Made by a program: the position numbers and the translations under genes. Source: DASUNP01 sp963728545 (lineage in GTDB: Bacteria > Acidobacteriota > Blastocatellia > UBA7656). From it: a DNA stretch of 64,000 nt. The stretch is taken from assembly GCA_963728545.1 (NCBI GenBank), contig CAVSKO010000003.1, positions 434,001 through 498,000 on the forward strand. The letters run 5' to 3'. Positions 16,923 to 25,013 of the stretch are shown piece after piece. Numbering within the stretch: the first letter of the stretch is position 1; every line of letters starts with the position of its first letter. The notes under the pieces are model-generated. The model had not been told where the DNA came from, did no database searches, and worked only from the letters and a program-made list of their open reading frames with translations.

Positions 16923-17186
16923 CATTTTGACCGGATTGTGTCCCGGCTTTTGCGATTGCTTCAAGTGCTTGTCTCTTTCTCTCATCTGCGATGTAATGAC
17001 TCTAACTGACTGCGCTCGATAGCAGGAAGGCGGCAAAGCGCGCGATTGCGCTATGCTGTAGAGTCATGGTCTGGATTTCTAGTGAATCATAATTCTGGGC
17101 GATAGAATAGAAGCAAGCTCAAGACACTACGATAGAGGGGCAATGTTGCCTCTCTTTTCTTTGTTATACCAAAAATCACTTGAGCA
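16923..17186. other. Short non-coding stretch behind attR
   Basis: No gene or clear site is seen here. It belongs to the host chromosome outside the island. Confidence 0.4.
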
Positions 17187-17372
17187 TCACTCGCTTTGCG
17201 AAGGCGACGTTTGTCTTTCTGCGCGTTCTCCTATAGTCCTAATAAAAATGTCTATTACTTGTTCCCCTATTTTATCCTGATCGCCTCTAATGCTCACGGC
17301 GCGACCTAGCGCTTCTTCAAGGATGGCGGAAAGTTCCTCGCGCACTATCAATTGAATTTCCTCTTTTGTCAT
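17187..17372 (-). CDS. Small helical protein of unknown function
   Basis: A 61-residue protein begins MTKEEIQLIVREELSAILEE, an amphipathic helix, and continues to a second helix 'EQVIDIFIRTIGERAE'. The ATG at 17372 has AGGAG six bases upstream, which supports it over the ATG at 17411. I do not know the family; it could be a small regulatory or antitoxin-like protein. It lies between the island and the first attC-like site. Confidence 0.55.
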   Translation of the reverse strand: MTKEEIQLIVREELSAILEEALGRAVSIRGDQDKIGEQVIDIFIRTIGERAERQTSPSQSE

Positions 17373-17454
17373 AGTGACTCCTATAAATCCGAGCTTGAAT
17401 ACCACAGGCATTATAGGTGGCAGTCTTAACTACAGCAAACTACTGATAGAGCAA

Positions 17455-17529
17455 GCCTACAACAATCACTATCGCAGACCGATTGGGAGAAACTCGCTTC
17501 GGCGGCTCCGGTTGATGCCATTGTTAGGC
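17455..17529 (-). repeat. attC-like site, decayed, minus orientation
   Basis: A clear core GTTAGGC (17523-17529) follows the arm 'CTCGCTTCGGCGGCTCCGG', which matches the arm of intact sites nearby. The opposite arm is degenerate (GCCTACAAC at 17455). It would end the deacetylase cassette to its right. Confidence 0.55.
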
Positions 17530-17612
17530 CGCGGCTCAACCGAAGCGCGGCAATGACAGGTTTGTGACTTATCGGTAGAGGAGCTTGCGCTGAGAAGATG
17601 TTTTCACATCCG

Positions 17613-18554
17613 TCACCTTTGCCTGAACAAATCCATGATCCATTCAGGTGGCTCAGGGTCGTCTTTGAAGCTGACCTCCATTCCTTTGCTTTTCATCCAT
17701 CGCCAGAGCCAAGTCGGCCCGTATTTGCCGACATATGTATCTTTCGTTTGATAGGCAGGATCGCTCATCGCCTCGTCCAAAGTCACAAAACGATACCCGC
17801 GTGCAGCAAACCGCCTTAGCATTTCATCCAGACAATCCGCGTTGATGTCGTTGGCGTGCAACAACAATGTCTGCGTGATTTCGCGACCGAAGATTTGCTG
17901 CGAAATGCGTTCGGCAAATTCAGTCACGGCTATGGTGAAATTTAGATATGTCTCGCGTAACCGCTTGGCCATTGCCGCATCCTTGTTGCGTAGCGCGCGG
18001 ACATAACAATCGTTGAAGATAAAATCTACATTATCAATCGTGTGCGGCGTAACTTTATAACCGCGCGCCGCCAGGAAATTTTCAATCGCTTCTTTCTTGG
18101 CTTGGGTATCGCCCGTGTGTGTCTGCGGATGGCGAAAATAGAGTTGGTATGGCTGGCGCGATTGCATCAAGCGACGGGTGATGACCTCGCCCTTGATAAT
18201 CTCGTCCTGAAATTGCTGGATCGTGAGCGTGTTGAAATCAGGATGCGAGTATGTGTGATTGCCCAATATCATTCCTGCATCAACCCACTGCTGCAACAAA
18301 GCAATCCGCGCGTCCACTTCGCCCACTACTAGTAAATTGCCTTCATTGACGAACGCGACGACAGGAACGCGATGCGTTTGCAGGACGCGCAAGATTTCTT
18401 TCGTGGCGCGCTGAGCGCTCGGCAAATCCTGCTGTTCCACAGCAACGTAGGGCAAATCATCGAACGTAACCGCCATGCGTCGTGAAGGATTGTTGGTCTG
18501 GGCCGAAACACTCACGCTCATTAAAAGGATGGTGATCAGTAGTTTCAGGTTCAT
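17613..18554 (-). CDS. Secreted polysaccharide deacetylase (NodB-like)
   Basis: The 313-residue protein has a signal peptide (MNLKLLITILLMSVSVSAQT). The NodB catalytic domain shows the metal-binding aspartates in TFDDLPY (about 30-36) and the histidines of GNHTYSHPDF (HxxxH). Later motifs are 'YFRHPQTHTGD' and LLLHANDIN. This family removes acetyl groups from N-acetyl sugars, for example in peptidoglycan or chitin. It lies between attC-like sites (17455-17529 and 18588-18693) and shares their orientation, so it is a cassette gene. The C-terminal part (WLWRWMKSKGMEVSFKD) is typical of this subgroup. Confidence 0.88.
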   Translation of the reverse strand: MNLKLLITILLMSVSVSAQTNNPSRRMAVTFDDLPYVAVEQQDLPSAQRATKEILRVLQTHRVPVVAFVNEGNLLVVGEVDARIALLQQWVDAGMILGNHTYSHPDFNTLTIQQFQDEIIKGEVITRRLMQSRQPYQLYFRHPQTHTGDTQAKKEAIENFLAARGYKVTPHTIDNVDFIFNDCYVRALRNKDAAMAKRLRETYLNFTIAVTEFAERISQQIFGREITQTLLLHANDINADCLDEMLRRFAARGYRFVTLDEAMSDPAYQTKDTYVGKYGPTWLWRWMKSKGMEVSFKDDPEPPEWIMDLFRQR

Positions 18555-18587
18555 AATATAGTTGCTTCGACTTTCGACTGCACTGCC

Positions 18588-18693
18588 GCCTAACGCCCGA
18601 ATTAACGCGGCGGCGCGAATCCATACAAGTCACGGCGAAAGTGACACTATGAAAAACACGCTGCCGCCGCTCGCGTTGAATGAGTTGTTAGGC
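18588..18693 (-). repeat. attC site
   Basis: GCCTAAC (18588-18594) and GTTAGGC (18687-18693) are the outer cores. Inner arms AACGCGGCGGC and GCCGCCGCTCGCGTT pair, with extra bases on the right arm, which sets the minus orientation. The size, 106 bp, is typical. Confidence 0.8.
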
Positions 18694-18737
18694 AGCATCG
18701 CCGCCGGAATGTGCCACTACTTGGCTGATCGCCATGC

Positions 18738-19337
18738 TCATGTATCCCCCGCCGACTTCACGTCGAAGTGCCGCCGCATGCTGCCAAGGAGTAACAATTC
18801 GAGAGCAGCAAGCACCGAGAAAAGGACAGCGAAGCCCTGAAGTGAAACGAGTGGCAGGTTGATCGCTAAGATTGCTGTCCAGACTGACAGCGATGCACGC
18901 CAGGCGGCACGGTGGCCTCGCGCTAGGCGTACTGACTCGATGGCCGCCATAAGGCCAGCCGCAATGAGAAGCATGCCGAGTAAGACCAGAGAGTAAAAAT
19001 GAAAGCTATAGACAAACTGGTGCTGACGCACTCGATCAATTGACACAATAACGACTGCAACTAAGTGAGTCAAACCAAGCGTGCCAACGAGTGCACCGGC
19101 GAAATAGCCGTAGACTGCTATGAGCAAGCGAATTGGCGGAAGGGGCACGCGCCTAAGTCGAATGGTAGCGAGGACCGTCGCGGCGACGACACCGCCAAAA
19201 GGAACAAAATCGAGCAGGAGAGCTAAGGGGAGTAGCTCTCTGGCGGGCGGAAGAAGCATCGCGACCGTCGTGGCAATAGCCGTCAGCACAAACACTGTGA
19301 GCAATGGCTTGAACTTCACATCCATGAGAGCACTCAT
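18738..19337 (-). CDS. Cassette-encoded integral membrane protein
   Basis: The protein of about 199 residues has five or so hydrophobic segments: 'LLTVFVLTAIATTVAMLL', 'LLPLALLLDFVPFGGVVAA', a segment around 'LIAVYGYFAGALVGTLG', 'FYSLVLLGMLLIAAGLMAA', and two near the C-terminus. No catalytic motif or family is recognised. ATG at 19337 (MSALMDVKF) or 19325 are both possible; upstream codons reach back into the attC and are less likely. It lies between attC sites of the same orientation. Confidence 0.65.
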   Translation of the reverse strand: MSALMDVKFKPLLTVFVLTAIATTVAMLLPPARELLPLALLLDFVPFGGVVAATVLATIRLRRVPLPPIRLLIAVYGYFAGALVGTLGLTHLVAVVIVSIDRVRQHQFVYSFHFYSLVLLGMLLIAAGLMAAIESVRLARGHRAAWRASLSVWTAILAINLPLVSLQGFAVLFSVLAALELLLLGSMRRHFDVKSAGDT

Positions 19338-19376
19338 TATCGTCCCGGAAAACTCATCATTGCATTGGTGAACCCT

Positions 19377-19469
19377 GCCTAACGCCCCGCATAACCGGGC
19401 CGCGCACATAGTATTGATGGAACTATACGAAGTCCGCTCGCGCGGCTCCGTTGCACGCGATTGTTAGGC
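19377..19469 (-). repeat. attC site
   Basis: GCCTAAC (19377-19383) and GTTAGGC (19463-19469) bound 93 bp. Arms CCGGGCCGCGC and CGCGCGGCTCCG pair imperfectly; the right arm has the 'CTCGCGCGGCTCCG' form seen at the 3' end of minus-oriented sites. Confidence 0.85.
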
Positions 19470-19526
19470 GGCGTCCTCACGCTGTCACACGCGCTGTCTC
19501 CGAGGCACATCCTACTGCCCGCAGAT

Positions 19527-20009
19527 TCACTTCGCGGCCTCCGGCGGCCGACCCGAATTCTGAAACACCGCTACCTGCCACCGGCCATTTTCCTTCGTGA
19601 AAATCATTACCGGAAGCACCGTATGCTCTTTCGGAAACTCCTCGTTCTTCGGAACCACACTCCCTTTGCAGTGAACCACGGCAACGTCATCGCGCAGGAA
19701 CCGAACTCTTTGGACGTCATACCTTTGTTTTGTGTCCTTGAATCTTCCCGTGAAGAGAGCCTGATGACCTTTCTCAATTGCTTCTCGTCCTTTGTAGTAT
19801 CTGCCATTCACCGCCACAAAGTCGGCGTCAGGCGTGAAATGTCTGCCCCATGGCTCTGCGTTGCCGGTTGACCATCCCTCGTTGAGTTCGACGATGATGG
19901 CGCGAATAGCCTTTTCATCCTCGGCGCGAGTTGAAGAATTCTGAGCGAAAGCAGTACCGCACAAGAGCGTGACCAAGCAAATGACCACCTGCAAAGTTTT
20001 CTTCATCAT
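19527..20009 (-). CDS. Secreted SnoaL/DUF4440-like protein (SgcJ/EcaC family)
   Basis: The 160-residue protein has a signal peptide (MMKKTLQVVICLVTLLCGTAFA) and a single NTF2/SnoaL-like domain: 'AIRAIIVELNEGWSTGNA' helix, 'HFTPDADFVAVNGRYYKGREAI' strands (split as HFTPDADFVAVNG and RYYKGREAI), and the final 'VFQNSGRPP'. The fold is a small alpha+beta cone used for binding or isomerisation of small molecules; the ligand is not known. The start at 20009 has 'AGGAGGAACA' upstream. It is a cassette gene between attC sites. Confidence 0.85.
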   Translation of the reverse strand: MMKKTLQVVICLVTLLCGTAFAQNSSTRAEDEKAIRAIIVELNEGWSTGNAEPWGRHFTPDADFVAVNGRYYKGREAIEKGHQALFTGRFKDTKQRYDVQRVRFLRDDVAVVHCKGSVVPKNEEFPKEHTVLPVMIFTKENGRWQVAVFQNSGRPPEAAK

Positions 20010-20090
20010 TGTTCCTCCTATTTCTCGATTCTAGAATTTAGCCGCCTAACACCCGCGTCAGCGGGCGCGGGTGGCTCTGCAATTCATAGG

Positions 20091-21554
20091 GTAAGTGTTC
20101 AGACTACCGATTTTTGTGCGGTCAAAATCTTCCGGCAGGATTCATAAAGATCGAGTTCCAGCAATCGCCACGTCCCAAATAGTGATGCCAATATGCTCTT
20201 GGTTTCACTCCCCTTTGCGGATCGTGTGCCTCCGCTTATCTTGCGACTCACTACTGGTTCTCGCAGACTTCGTTCCGCTGCGTTGTTATCTGCCGGCACT
20301 CGCGGGTCGGTCACGAACATAAACAATTCTGGCAGGAATCGCTCTATCCTCTCACAAAGCCTGCTCATTGCTTGCTTCTTCTTCAAGTGCGGCTTGCACA
20401 ACGCAAGCAATTCTTGCTCATACTTGCGCTGTGCTTTCACCCGCTCTGCTTTCTGATCCACTGGTCCTAGTCGCCGGTTCGGTCCCTTATATGCCTTTGC
20501 CCGATCATATACATCTTTCACTGCTTGTGCCCACCACTGCACACTTTCATCCTTTTCGTGCTCCCGCTTCAACTCTCGCACATCGCGCAACAAGTGAGTC
20601 CAGCATCGCTGGTGTGCCCCCTTGTGTACGTTGTAGCCAGCATAGAAATCCGTCACCAGAACGCCATCGAACTCCTCGCCCAGCACCTCTTTGACTACTG
20701 TTTGAGAGCGCGTCTTTCGATAGAGGAAATATCTCACCGAAGGTGTTGAGAAACTCCATAAGTATCCGTTTCGCCCGTCCTCTCGCCACCCTGTCTCATC
20801 TCCGTTTACTACAGGAGAGCCACGTATTTTATTGCCTAATGCTTCGTAATCTGATTTCCCTCGTTCTGCCACTCCACGAACCAGTCCCACCAACTCGCCC
20901 GTGCTTAAAGCTAATGCCCATCGTCGTCTGAGGTAATCTTGAATGACTCTGAAAGGCAAACGGCACTGCTCACGCAAGACCGTCACTTCGCTTTGTACAG
21001 ATATGCCGAAGCGTTGCTTTCCAACTACCATTGCTGAGAAGTCAACTTCGGGTGCCCAGCTTTGGTGGCACTGCGGGCAAGTCCTCTCGACTACTATATG
21101 TTCTACCACCTCTACTGAGGTTGGTGGCAACTCGATGACTCGGCGCACAGTGCCAACCCGTCCACCACTTAAAGCGATATTACATAGCGCACATTGCTCA
21201 AAGGCATGATGGACTCGTCGGGTGACTTTATCGAGTGGCCGAGCGTATCCTTTGTTGCGTTTCTTGCGCGGCTTCTTCTCACGTTCCCGGCGATTGGCTT
21301 TTACAAAGGAAGGGGGATTGTTATTAGCTGATTGCTGACGCAGTCGCTCATTTTCGGCTTCCAACTCTTTGTTACGTTCTTCCAAGGTTTGCAAACGGAT
21401 CAGGAGTTGTAAGACGAATTCTTTCAATTCGTCACGATTCGCGTTTTCCAGATCCACATTCACAGTTGAAGTCTACAACCTTTGTCAACAGCCGGTTGCT
21501 GCGCCCAACGCTCACCTCGGATTCTCGTCTGAGAACCGAAGTCTGAACACTTAC
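20091..21554 (-). mobile_element. IS66-family insertion sequence, single-gene type
   Basis: The ends are inverted repeats beginning GTAAGTGTTCAGACT; the right end is its reverse complement with a few later mismatches. An 8-bp direct repeat TTCATAGG flanks the element (20083-20090 and 21555-21562), the target duplication length of IS66 elements. The element is 1464 bp with only a tnpC-type transposase, like the ISBst12 group. The intact ends, duplication and open reading frame suggest a recent, possibly active copy. Confidence 0.93.
20099..21463 (-). CDS. IS66-family transposase (TnpC type)
   Basis: The 454-residue protein starts with a leucine-zipper-like coiled coil (LLIRLQTLEERNKELEAENE). 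A zinc-binding region follows (CALCNIAL ... CPQCHQSW). The DDE catalytic core shows GDETGWRED, VTDFYAGYN and NNAAERSLRE. It catalyses movement of the surrounding element. TnpA and TnpB are absent, as in the ISBst12-like branch of IS66. Confidence 0.93.
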   Translation of the reverse strand: MNVDLENANRDELKEFVLQLLIRLQTLEERNKELEAENERLRQQSANNNPPSFVKANRREREKKPRKKRNKGYARPLDKVTRRVHHAFEQCALCNIALSGGRVGTVRRVIELPPTSVEVVEHIVVERTCPQCHQSWAPEVDFSAMVVGKQRFGISVQSEVTVLREQCRLPFRVIQDYLRRRWALALSTGELVGLVRGVAERGKSDYEALGNKIRGSPVVNGDETGWREDGRNGYLWSFSTPSVRYFLYRKTRSQTVVKEVLGEEFDGVLVTDFYAGYNVHKGAHQRCWTHLLRDVRELKREHEKDESVQWWAQAVKDVYDRAKAYKGPNRRLGPVDQKAERVKAQRKYEQELLALCKPHLKKKQAMSRLCERIERFLPELFMFVTDPRVPADNNAAERSLREPVVSRKISGGTRSAKGSETKSILASLFGTWRLLELDLYESCRKILTAQKSVV

Positions 21555-21595
21555 TTCATAGGTACATCGTTGTCGCGCTCCGCTGCACGCCCGAG

Positions 21596-22049
21596 TTAGC
21601 CGGCCAGTGCTCGAAGCCGCCCTTCGACCGGCTCGCCGATGGCCGTCATAACGCCGTGTTTATTCTCGCAAATCAGCCACTGCCGATCCTCTGCCACCAG
21701 ATAGTACTCAAACGCGTAGCACTCCCCGAGCAACTGCTGGGCTGCCCTTACACTGCACGCGTAGACGGGTGGCCACCCCTGTCCGTCAGACTCCGGAATG
21801 AGGTACGCGCGGGCCGCCGCGTCCGGGGCAATTTGCGTGATCCGTTCGTACCCGTGCTGATCGAGGAAATTGGCTCTGGCCGCCGGTTGGCGAAAGTGGC
21901 CCCACCACCCGGCCTTGCCTTGAGAACCCTACGAAATGGGCCTCTACCTCCTCGTAGATACGCTTCGCGTCGAGCTTAGGCAATCGTCGGAAATCGGCAC
22001 CCTCCAGAGCCAGGGTCCTGCAAGCAGCCTCGATTTCGTCAACGATCAT
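21596..22049 (-). pseudogene. Cassette-encoded hypothetical protein, one frameshift
   Basis: The reading frame starts MIVDEIEAACRTLALEGADF and continues to about residue 45 (HFVGFSRQG). Downstream coding potential continues in another frame near 21905: WWGHFRQPAARANFLDQHG ... GWPPVYACSVRAAQQLL ... WLICENKHGVM ... GEPVEGRLRALAG, ending in a stop that lies inside the attC core GTTAGCC. Together they give a coherent soluble protein of about 150 residues. I do not recognise the family with confidence. A single-base error or mutation explains the break. Confidence 0.6.
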
Positions 22050-22182
22050 ACTTCTTCCACCTTTCGCTAGGAGAGCCAGCTAACTATTAAGTAGACAGAC
22101 GAAAAGCAAGGTTATTTTATGTCTTTTAGTACAGATAATCCAATGAGCGGCTGATTAAGTACTGAGCGGGCAAGAGTACTGA

Positions 22183-22325
22183 GCCGTTTCTTTTAACGGC
22201 TCGCCATTATTTATAACTGCTCTGTTGTCGTGGTAGGCAACTCCAGGCCGGAGAGTGGCATGAGCTTCCCGGCCTTATTTGTCCCTAGCTGTTGCTTGAA
22301 TAGGTGTGCCATTGGGCATAGAATC
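22183..22325 (+). repeat. Structured repeat element, copy 1
   Basis: A hairpin GAGCCGTT-TCTTTT-AACGGCTC (22183-22204) is followed by CG-rich text including GGCAACTCCAGGCCGG and TTGCTTGAATAGG. The same order of blocks occurs at 24499-24600. This copy lies just upstream of the serine hydrolase gene at 22395 on the same strand. The region 22050-22394 is otherwise free of genes. The element could be a cis-regulatory RNA or a dispersed repeat. Confidence 0.55.
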
Positions 22326-22394
22326 AGCATCGCTCGCGATCCCGGTCAACTCGGACGTTATACGCTTTCCGTAGCAAATCGAGAGAAAGAATAT

Positions 22395-23531
22395 ATGAAG
22401 AACAAATTTATCGCCATTTTACTCTGCATTGCTCTGACAAACTTATGTTTGGCTCAAAGCAGAGAGCAGAAACAAACCGTCGAGAATGCTCAGACATTAC
22501 CCGCCGCCAAAGTCGAAAAAATCGAAGCAGCTATTACGGCTTGGATGGCTCAGAACAAAGCACCCGCATTGTCGGTTGCCATTGTGACGGACAACCAGAT
22601 GCGTTGGTCAAAAGGCTACGGCTTGGCGGACGTGGAAAACTCCGTTCCCGCAAAAGCAGATACGGCATATCGTTTAGCTTCGATCGCTAAATCAATTACG
22701 GCAGTCGCCATACTGCAACTCGTTGAACGCGGAAAACTTGATTTGAACGCTCCCATCAATAAATACTGTGCTGCCTATCCGGAAAAGCAAGCTTTAAAAG
22801 ATGCCCCCGATAAACAATTCTCGGTCACGGTGCGCCAGCTTCTTGTTCATCAATCGGGTGTCCGTCACAACAGACCGGACGAGGTTCTCACGACCAGGCA
22901 CTACCGTAGCATCAGTGAAGCCGTCAGCTCGTTCAAAGACGATCCGCTCGTTGTCGAGCCGGAGACGAAATATTCATATTCGACTCCCGGCTATACGCTT
23001 TTGGGTTGCGCAATTGAGACTGCGTCCGGAAAGTCATACATTGATTACCTGCGCGAAAACATATTCAAACCTGCCGGAATGACTCGCACTTTTGTTGATG
23101 ACGTTTACGCAATTATTCCGAAGCGCGCTCGCGGTTATCGCAAAACGCAAGCCGGAGAGATTCAAAACGCTCCGCTTCACGACACGAGCATAAAAGTTCC
23201 GGGTGGCGGTTTGATAACGACGGCGGAAGATTTGGCGAAATTCGCCATAGCCGTCAATACCAATCAACTGGTCAAGGCGGAAACGCTCGCCCAGATGTGG
23301 ACGAAGCCAAAGACCCGCGACGGGAAGGAACAGGGCTACGCGATGGGATTTTTGATTAGCGAACAAGACGGCTTGTTGAGAGTTTTTAATGACGGCAGTC
23401 AAGCCGGAACGCGGACCTACATTTTTCTAATGCCGAAACAAAAGTTTGCCGTCGCGCTAATGACCAATTTGGAAAGAGCGTTTTGCGAAGAACTTTTGCC
23501 GAAGATAATCGAAGCACTCGGCGAAAGATAG
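22395..23531 (+). CDS. Secreted beta-lactamase-family serine hydrolase
   Basis: The 378-residue protein has a signal peptide (MKNKFIAILLCIALTNLCLA). The beta-lactamase/transpeptidase-like fold is shown by SIAK (S96 to K99), the active-site SxxK, by the second motif region 'KYSYSTPGYTLLG' with YST in place of YxN, and by 'VFNDGSQAGTRTY' near the usual H/KxG. This family includes class C-like beta-lactamases, D-aminopeptidases and esterases; the substrate is not known. ATG at 22395 is chosen because the signal peptide begins there. A half attC follows directly. Confidence 0.85.
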   Translation: MKNKFIAILLCIALTNLCLAQSREQKQTVENAQTLPAAKVEKIEAAITAWMAQNKAPALSVAIVTDNQMRWSKGYGLADVENSVPAKADTAYRLASIAKSITAVAILQLVERGKLDLNAPINKYCAAYPEKQALKDAPDKQFSVTVRQLLVHQSGVRHNRPDEVLTTRHYRSISEAVSSFKDDPLVVEPETKYSYSTPGYTLLGCAIETASGKSYIDYLRENIFKPAGMTRTFVDDVYAIIPKRARGYRKTQAGEIQNAPLHDTSIKVPGGGLITTAEDLAKFAIAVNTNQLVKAETLAQMWTKPKTRDGKEQGYAMGFLISEQDGLLRVFNDGSQAGTRTYIFLMPKQKFAVALMTNLERAFCEELLPKIIEALGER

Positions 23532-23562
23532 AAAAAGTTACGCGCTTCGTATCTGAAGGCGC

Positions 23563-23605
23563 TTCTAACAAATGCATGCAGCGGAGGCCGCGCGAAGCTA
23601 ATCTC
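23563..23605 (+). repeat. Half attC site, plus orientation
   Basis: TTCTAAC followed by 'AAATGCATGCAGCGGAGGC', the left arm with the extra A typical of plus-oriented sites here. No matching right arm or GTTRRRY core follows. It lies 32 bases behind the hydrolase stop. Confidence 0.6.
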
Positions 23606-23697
23606 ATTCGCACCATATCGTGCCTCGCTATTCTCAAGTCTAAGCTCTACACTCAGCCCTTAACCGGCTTTGAATACATCGCCACGCGACCAAAAGG

Positions 23698-24039
23698 TTA
23701 TAAGTCAGTAAAGATTGGTTGAGCAGTGTCGAATCTTAATGCGGTATCCACCCCCCTCTCGACGCGGACTACCTGGCCGGTGAAGCCGACCCAGGCGTCT
23801 ACGGGGCGTGGGAGCCTTACAAATAGGCTCAATCTTGTACCTGGATCAAGGGTTCGCGCGATGCGTATCAGCGCCCCTCTCGCGCTAATGTTAATCAGTT
23901 TTCCTGTCTCTGTCAATTCACCTGTACCTTCAACCCTAATAGACCAATCAACCTTGTATCTCGGCCAATGCCTGCGATCATCCAAAACCGTTCCCCTTTG
24001 AACGATATATACGCTCGAAATTGTTGTCACCATGCACAA
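23698..24039 (-). CDS. PilZ-domain protein (c-di-GMP receptor)
   Basis: The 113-residue protein is one PilZ domain. The c-di-GMP-binding motifs are seen as the arginines in 'DDRRHWPRYKVDW' and as NISARGALI, matching (D/N)xSxxG. PilZ proteins bind cyclic di-GMP and alter motility, polysaccharide output or transcription. Start could be at 24039 or two codons later. The target is unknown; the chemosensory operon at 39.5 kb is a possible functional relative but is far away. Confidence 0.85.
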   Translation of the reverse strand: MCMVTTISSVYIVQRGTVLDDRRHWPRYKVDWSIRVEGTGELTETGKLINISARGALIRIARTLDPGTRLSLFVRLPRPVDAWVGFTGQVVRVERGVDTALRFDTAQPIFTDL

Positions 24040-24190
24040 TTAACCAATACAGCTCTACTCACTTATATACTTAGAACTGTATTGATTATTGATGATTACA
24101 GCATAATAATGTACGGGGCGAAAACCTGAGGGTACTTTCGAGCCTCTTGCTCCCTCTTATGGAAGGTCGGGCTATCTACGGTATAGGTGT

Positions 24191-24367
24191 ATGGATCAAG
24201 AAGTAGATCAGATAAGTGACCTGGAGACCCTGGAGTCGTTGCTAGGCGATATAGAGAGAGCTATTGCCGAGGAGGGCTCGGTGGACGAACAGCAGAAGAG
24301 AGAACTGGAGCGGTTGCGTAAGCAGTGTATTAGTAAGAAGAAAGAACTTACGGGCGATAAGGAATAG
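24191..24367 (+). CDS. Small charged coiled-coil protein, 58 residues
   Basis: From ATG 24191 to TAG 24367. The protein begins MDQEVDQISDLETLESLLGD and continues as charged heptads (QQKRELERLRKQ), most of it one helix. No family is recognised and the ribosome binding site is weak. Its uneven charge and heptad pattern suggest real coding. Lies alone between the PilZ gene and the repeat element. Confidence 0.5.
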   Translation: MDQEVDQISDLETLESLLGDIERAIAEEGSVDEQQKRELERLRKQCISKKKELTGDKE

Positions 24368-25013
24368 ACCTTGATTTCCCACGTGGCCACGATGAACCAG
24401 GTCGTAATACCCCGCATAAGAATAATATAAATTAAAGTTTACAGCGAATTCCTTATGTTGAACCGCTGCCCTGGCCGTCTGGTATTGAGGGGCTACATAG
24501 GCCGTTTCTTTTAACGGCTCGCAATTATTCTTCGTTGCTGTGGTAGCAACTCCAGGCCGGGGAATGGTAACGCGGCCCGCTAACTATTGCTTGAATCGGT
24601 TGGGACGGGGGCTGTCCCCAGACCATACCAGGTCGGTCCCCTGCGGCTTTCAATACGTGCAAACATACCTTATCGTCTAAAGATGTACTCTTATGGGATT
24701 ATCGAACCACCACGGAATGCTCTTTTATTACCTTTAGTAAGGCTTTCTGTGTGGGGCCTAACTTGCTCAGCATTTTGTGACCTATCATCTGGCTGAGAAT
24801 TGAAATTTTACGCTGACATTCTGTTGGCCCGGTTCAGTCAGGTGGTTGTTGTCGAAGTGTCTCAGCCCATTCTCGACTTGAATCACATACGATAGTGTTG
24901 AAGACGACACTTTGATAGTCAGAAATATGATGGGCGAATAGACGCTCGGCGGCGCATTTGATTTTGCAGGGTTACAATTGTTTGACCGGGTGTCAAAACA
25001 ATGAAAGGATTTC
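24368..25013. other. 646-base intergenic stretch with repeat element copy 2
   Basis: No protein gene is supported. It contains the second structured repeat (24491-24600) and a GTCCCCAGACCATACC segment at about 24613 that also occurs, nearly identical, at 32175. The rest should hold the promoter of the metalloprotease gene. Confidence 0.45.
24491..24600 (+). repeat. Structured repeat element, copy 2
   Basis: GGCCGTTTCTTTTAACGGCT, then GTAGCAACTCCAGGCCGG and TTGCTTGAATCGG, in the same order as copy 1 at 22183. Gaps between blocks differ by several bases, while the hairpin pairs are kept. It lies about 410 bases upstream of another secreted-protein gene on the same strand. Confidence 0.55.

Larger units (their letters stand above)
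20044..21601 (-). repeat. attC site split by an IS66-family element
   Basis: The left half is 20044-20090, starting GCCTAAC with arm 'CAGCGGGCGCG'. The right half is 21563-21601, with arm 'GCGCTCCGCTGCACGC' and core GTTAGCC (21595-21601). Removing the IS (20091-21554) and one TTCATAGG copy gives an ordinary attC of about 86 bp with the insertion point in its terminal loop. Confidence 0.85.
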
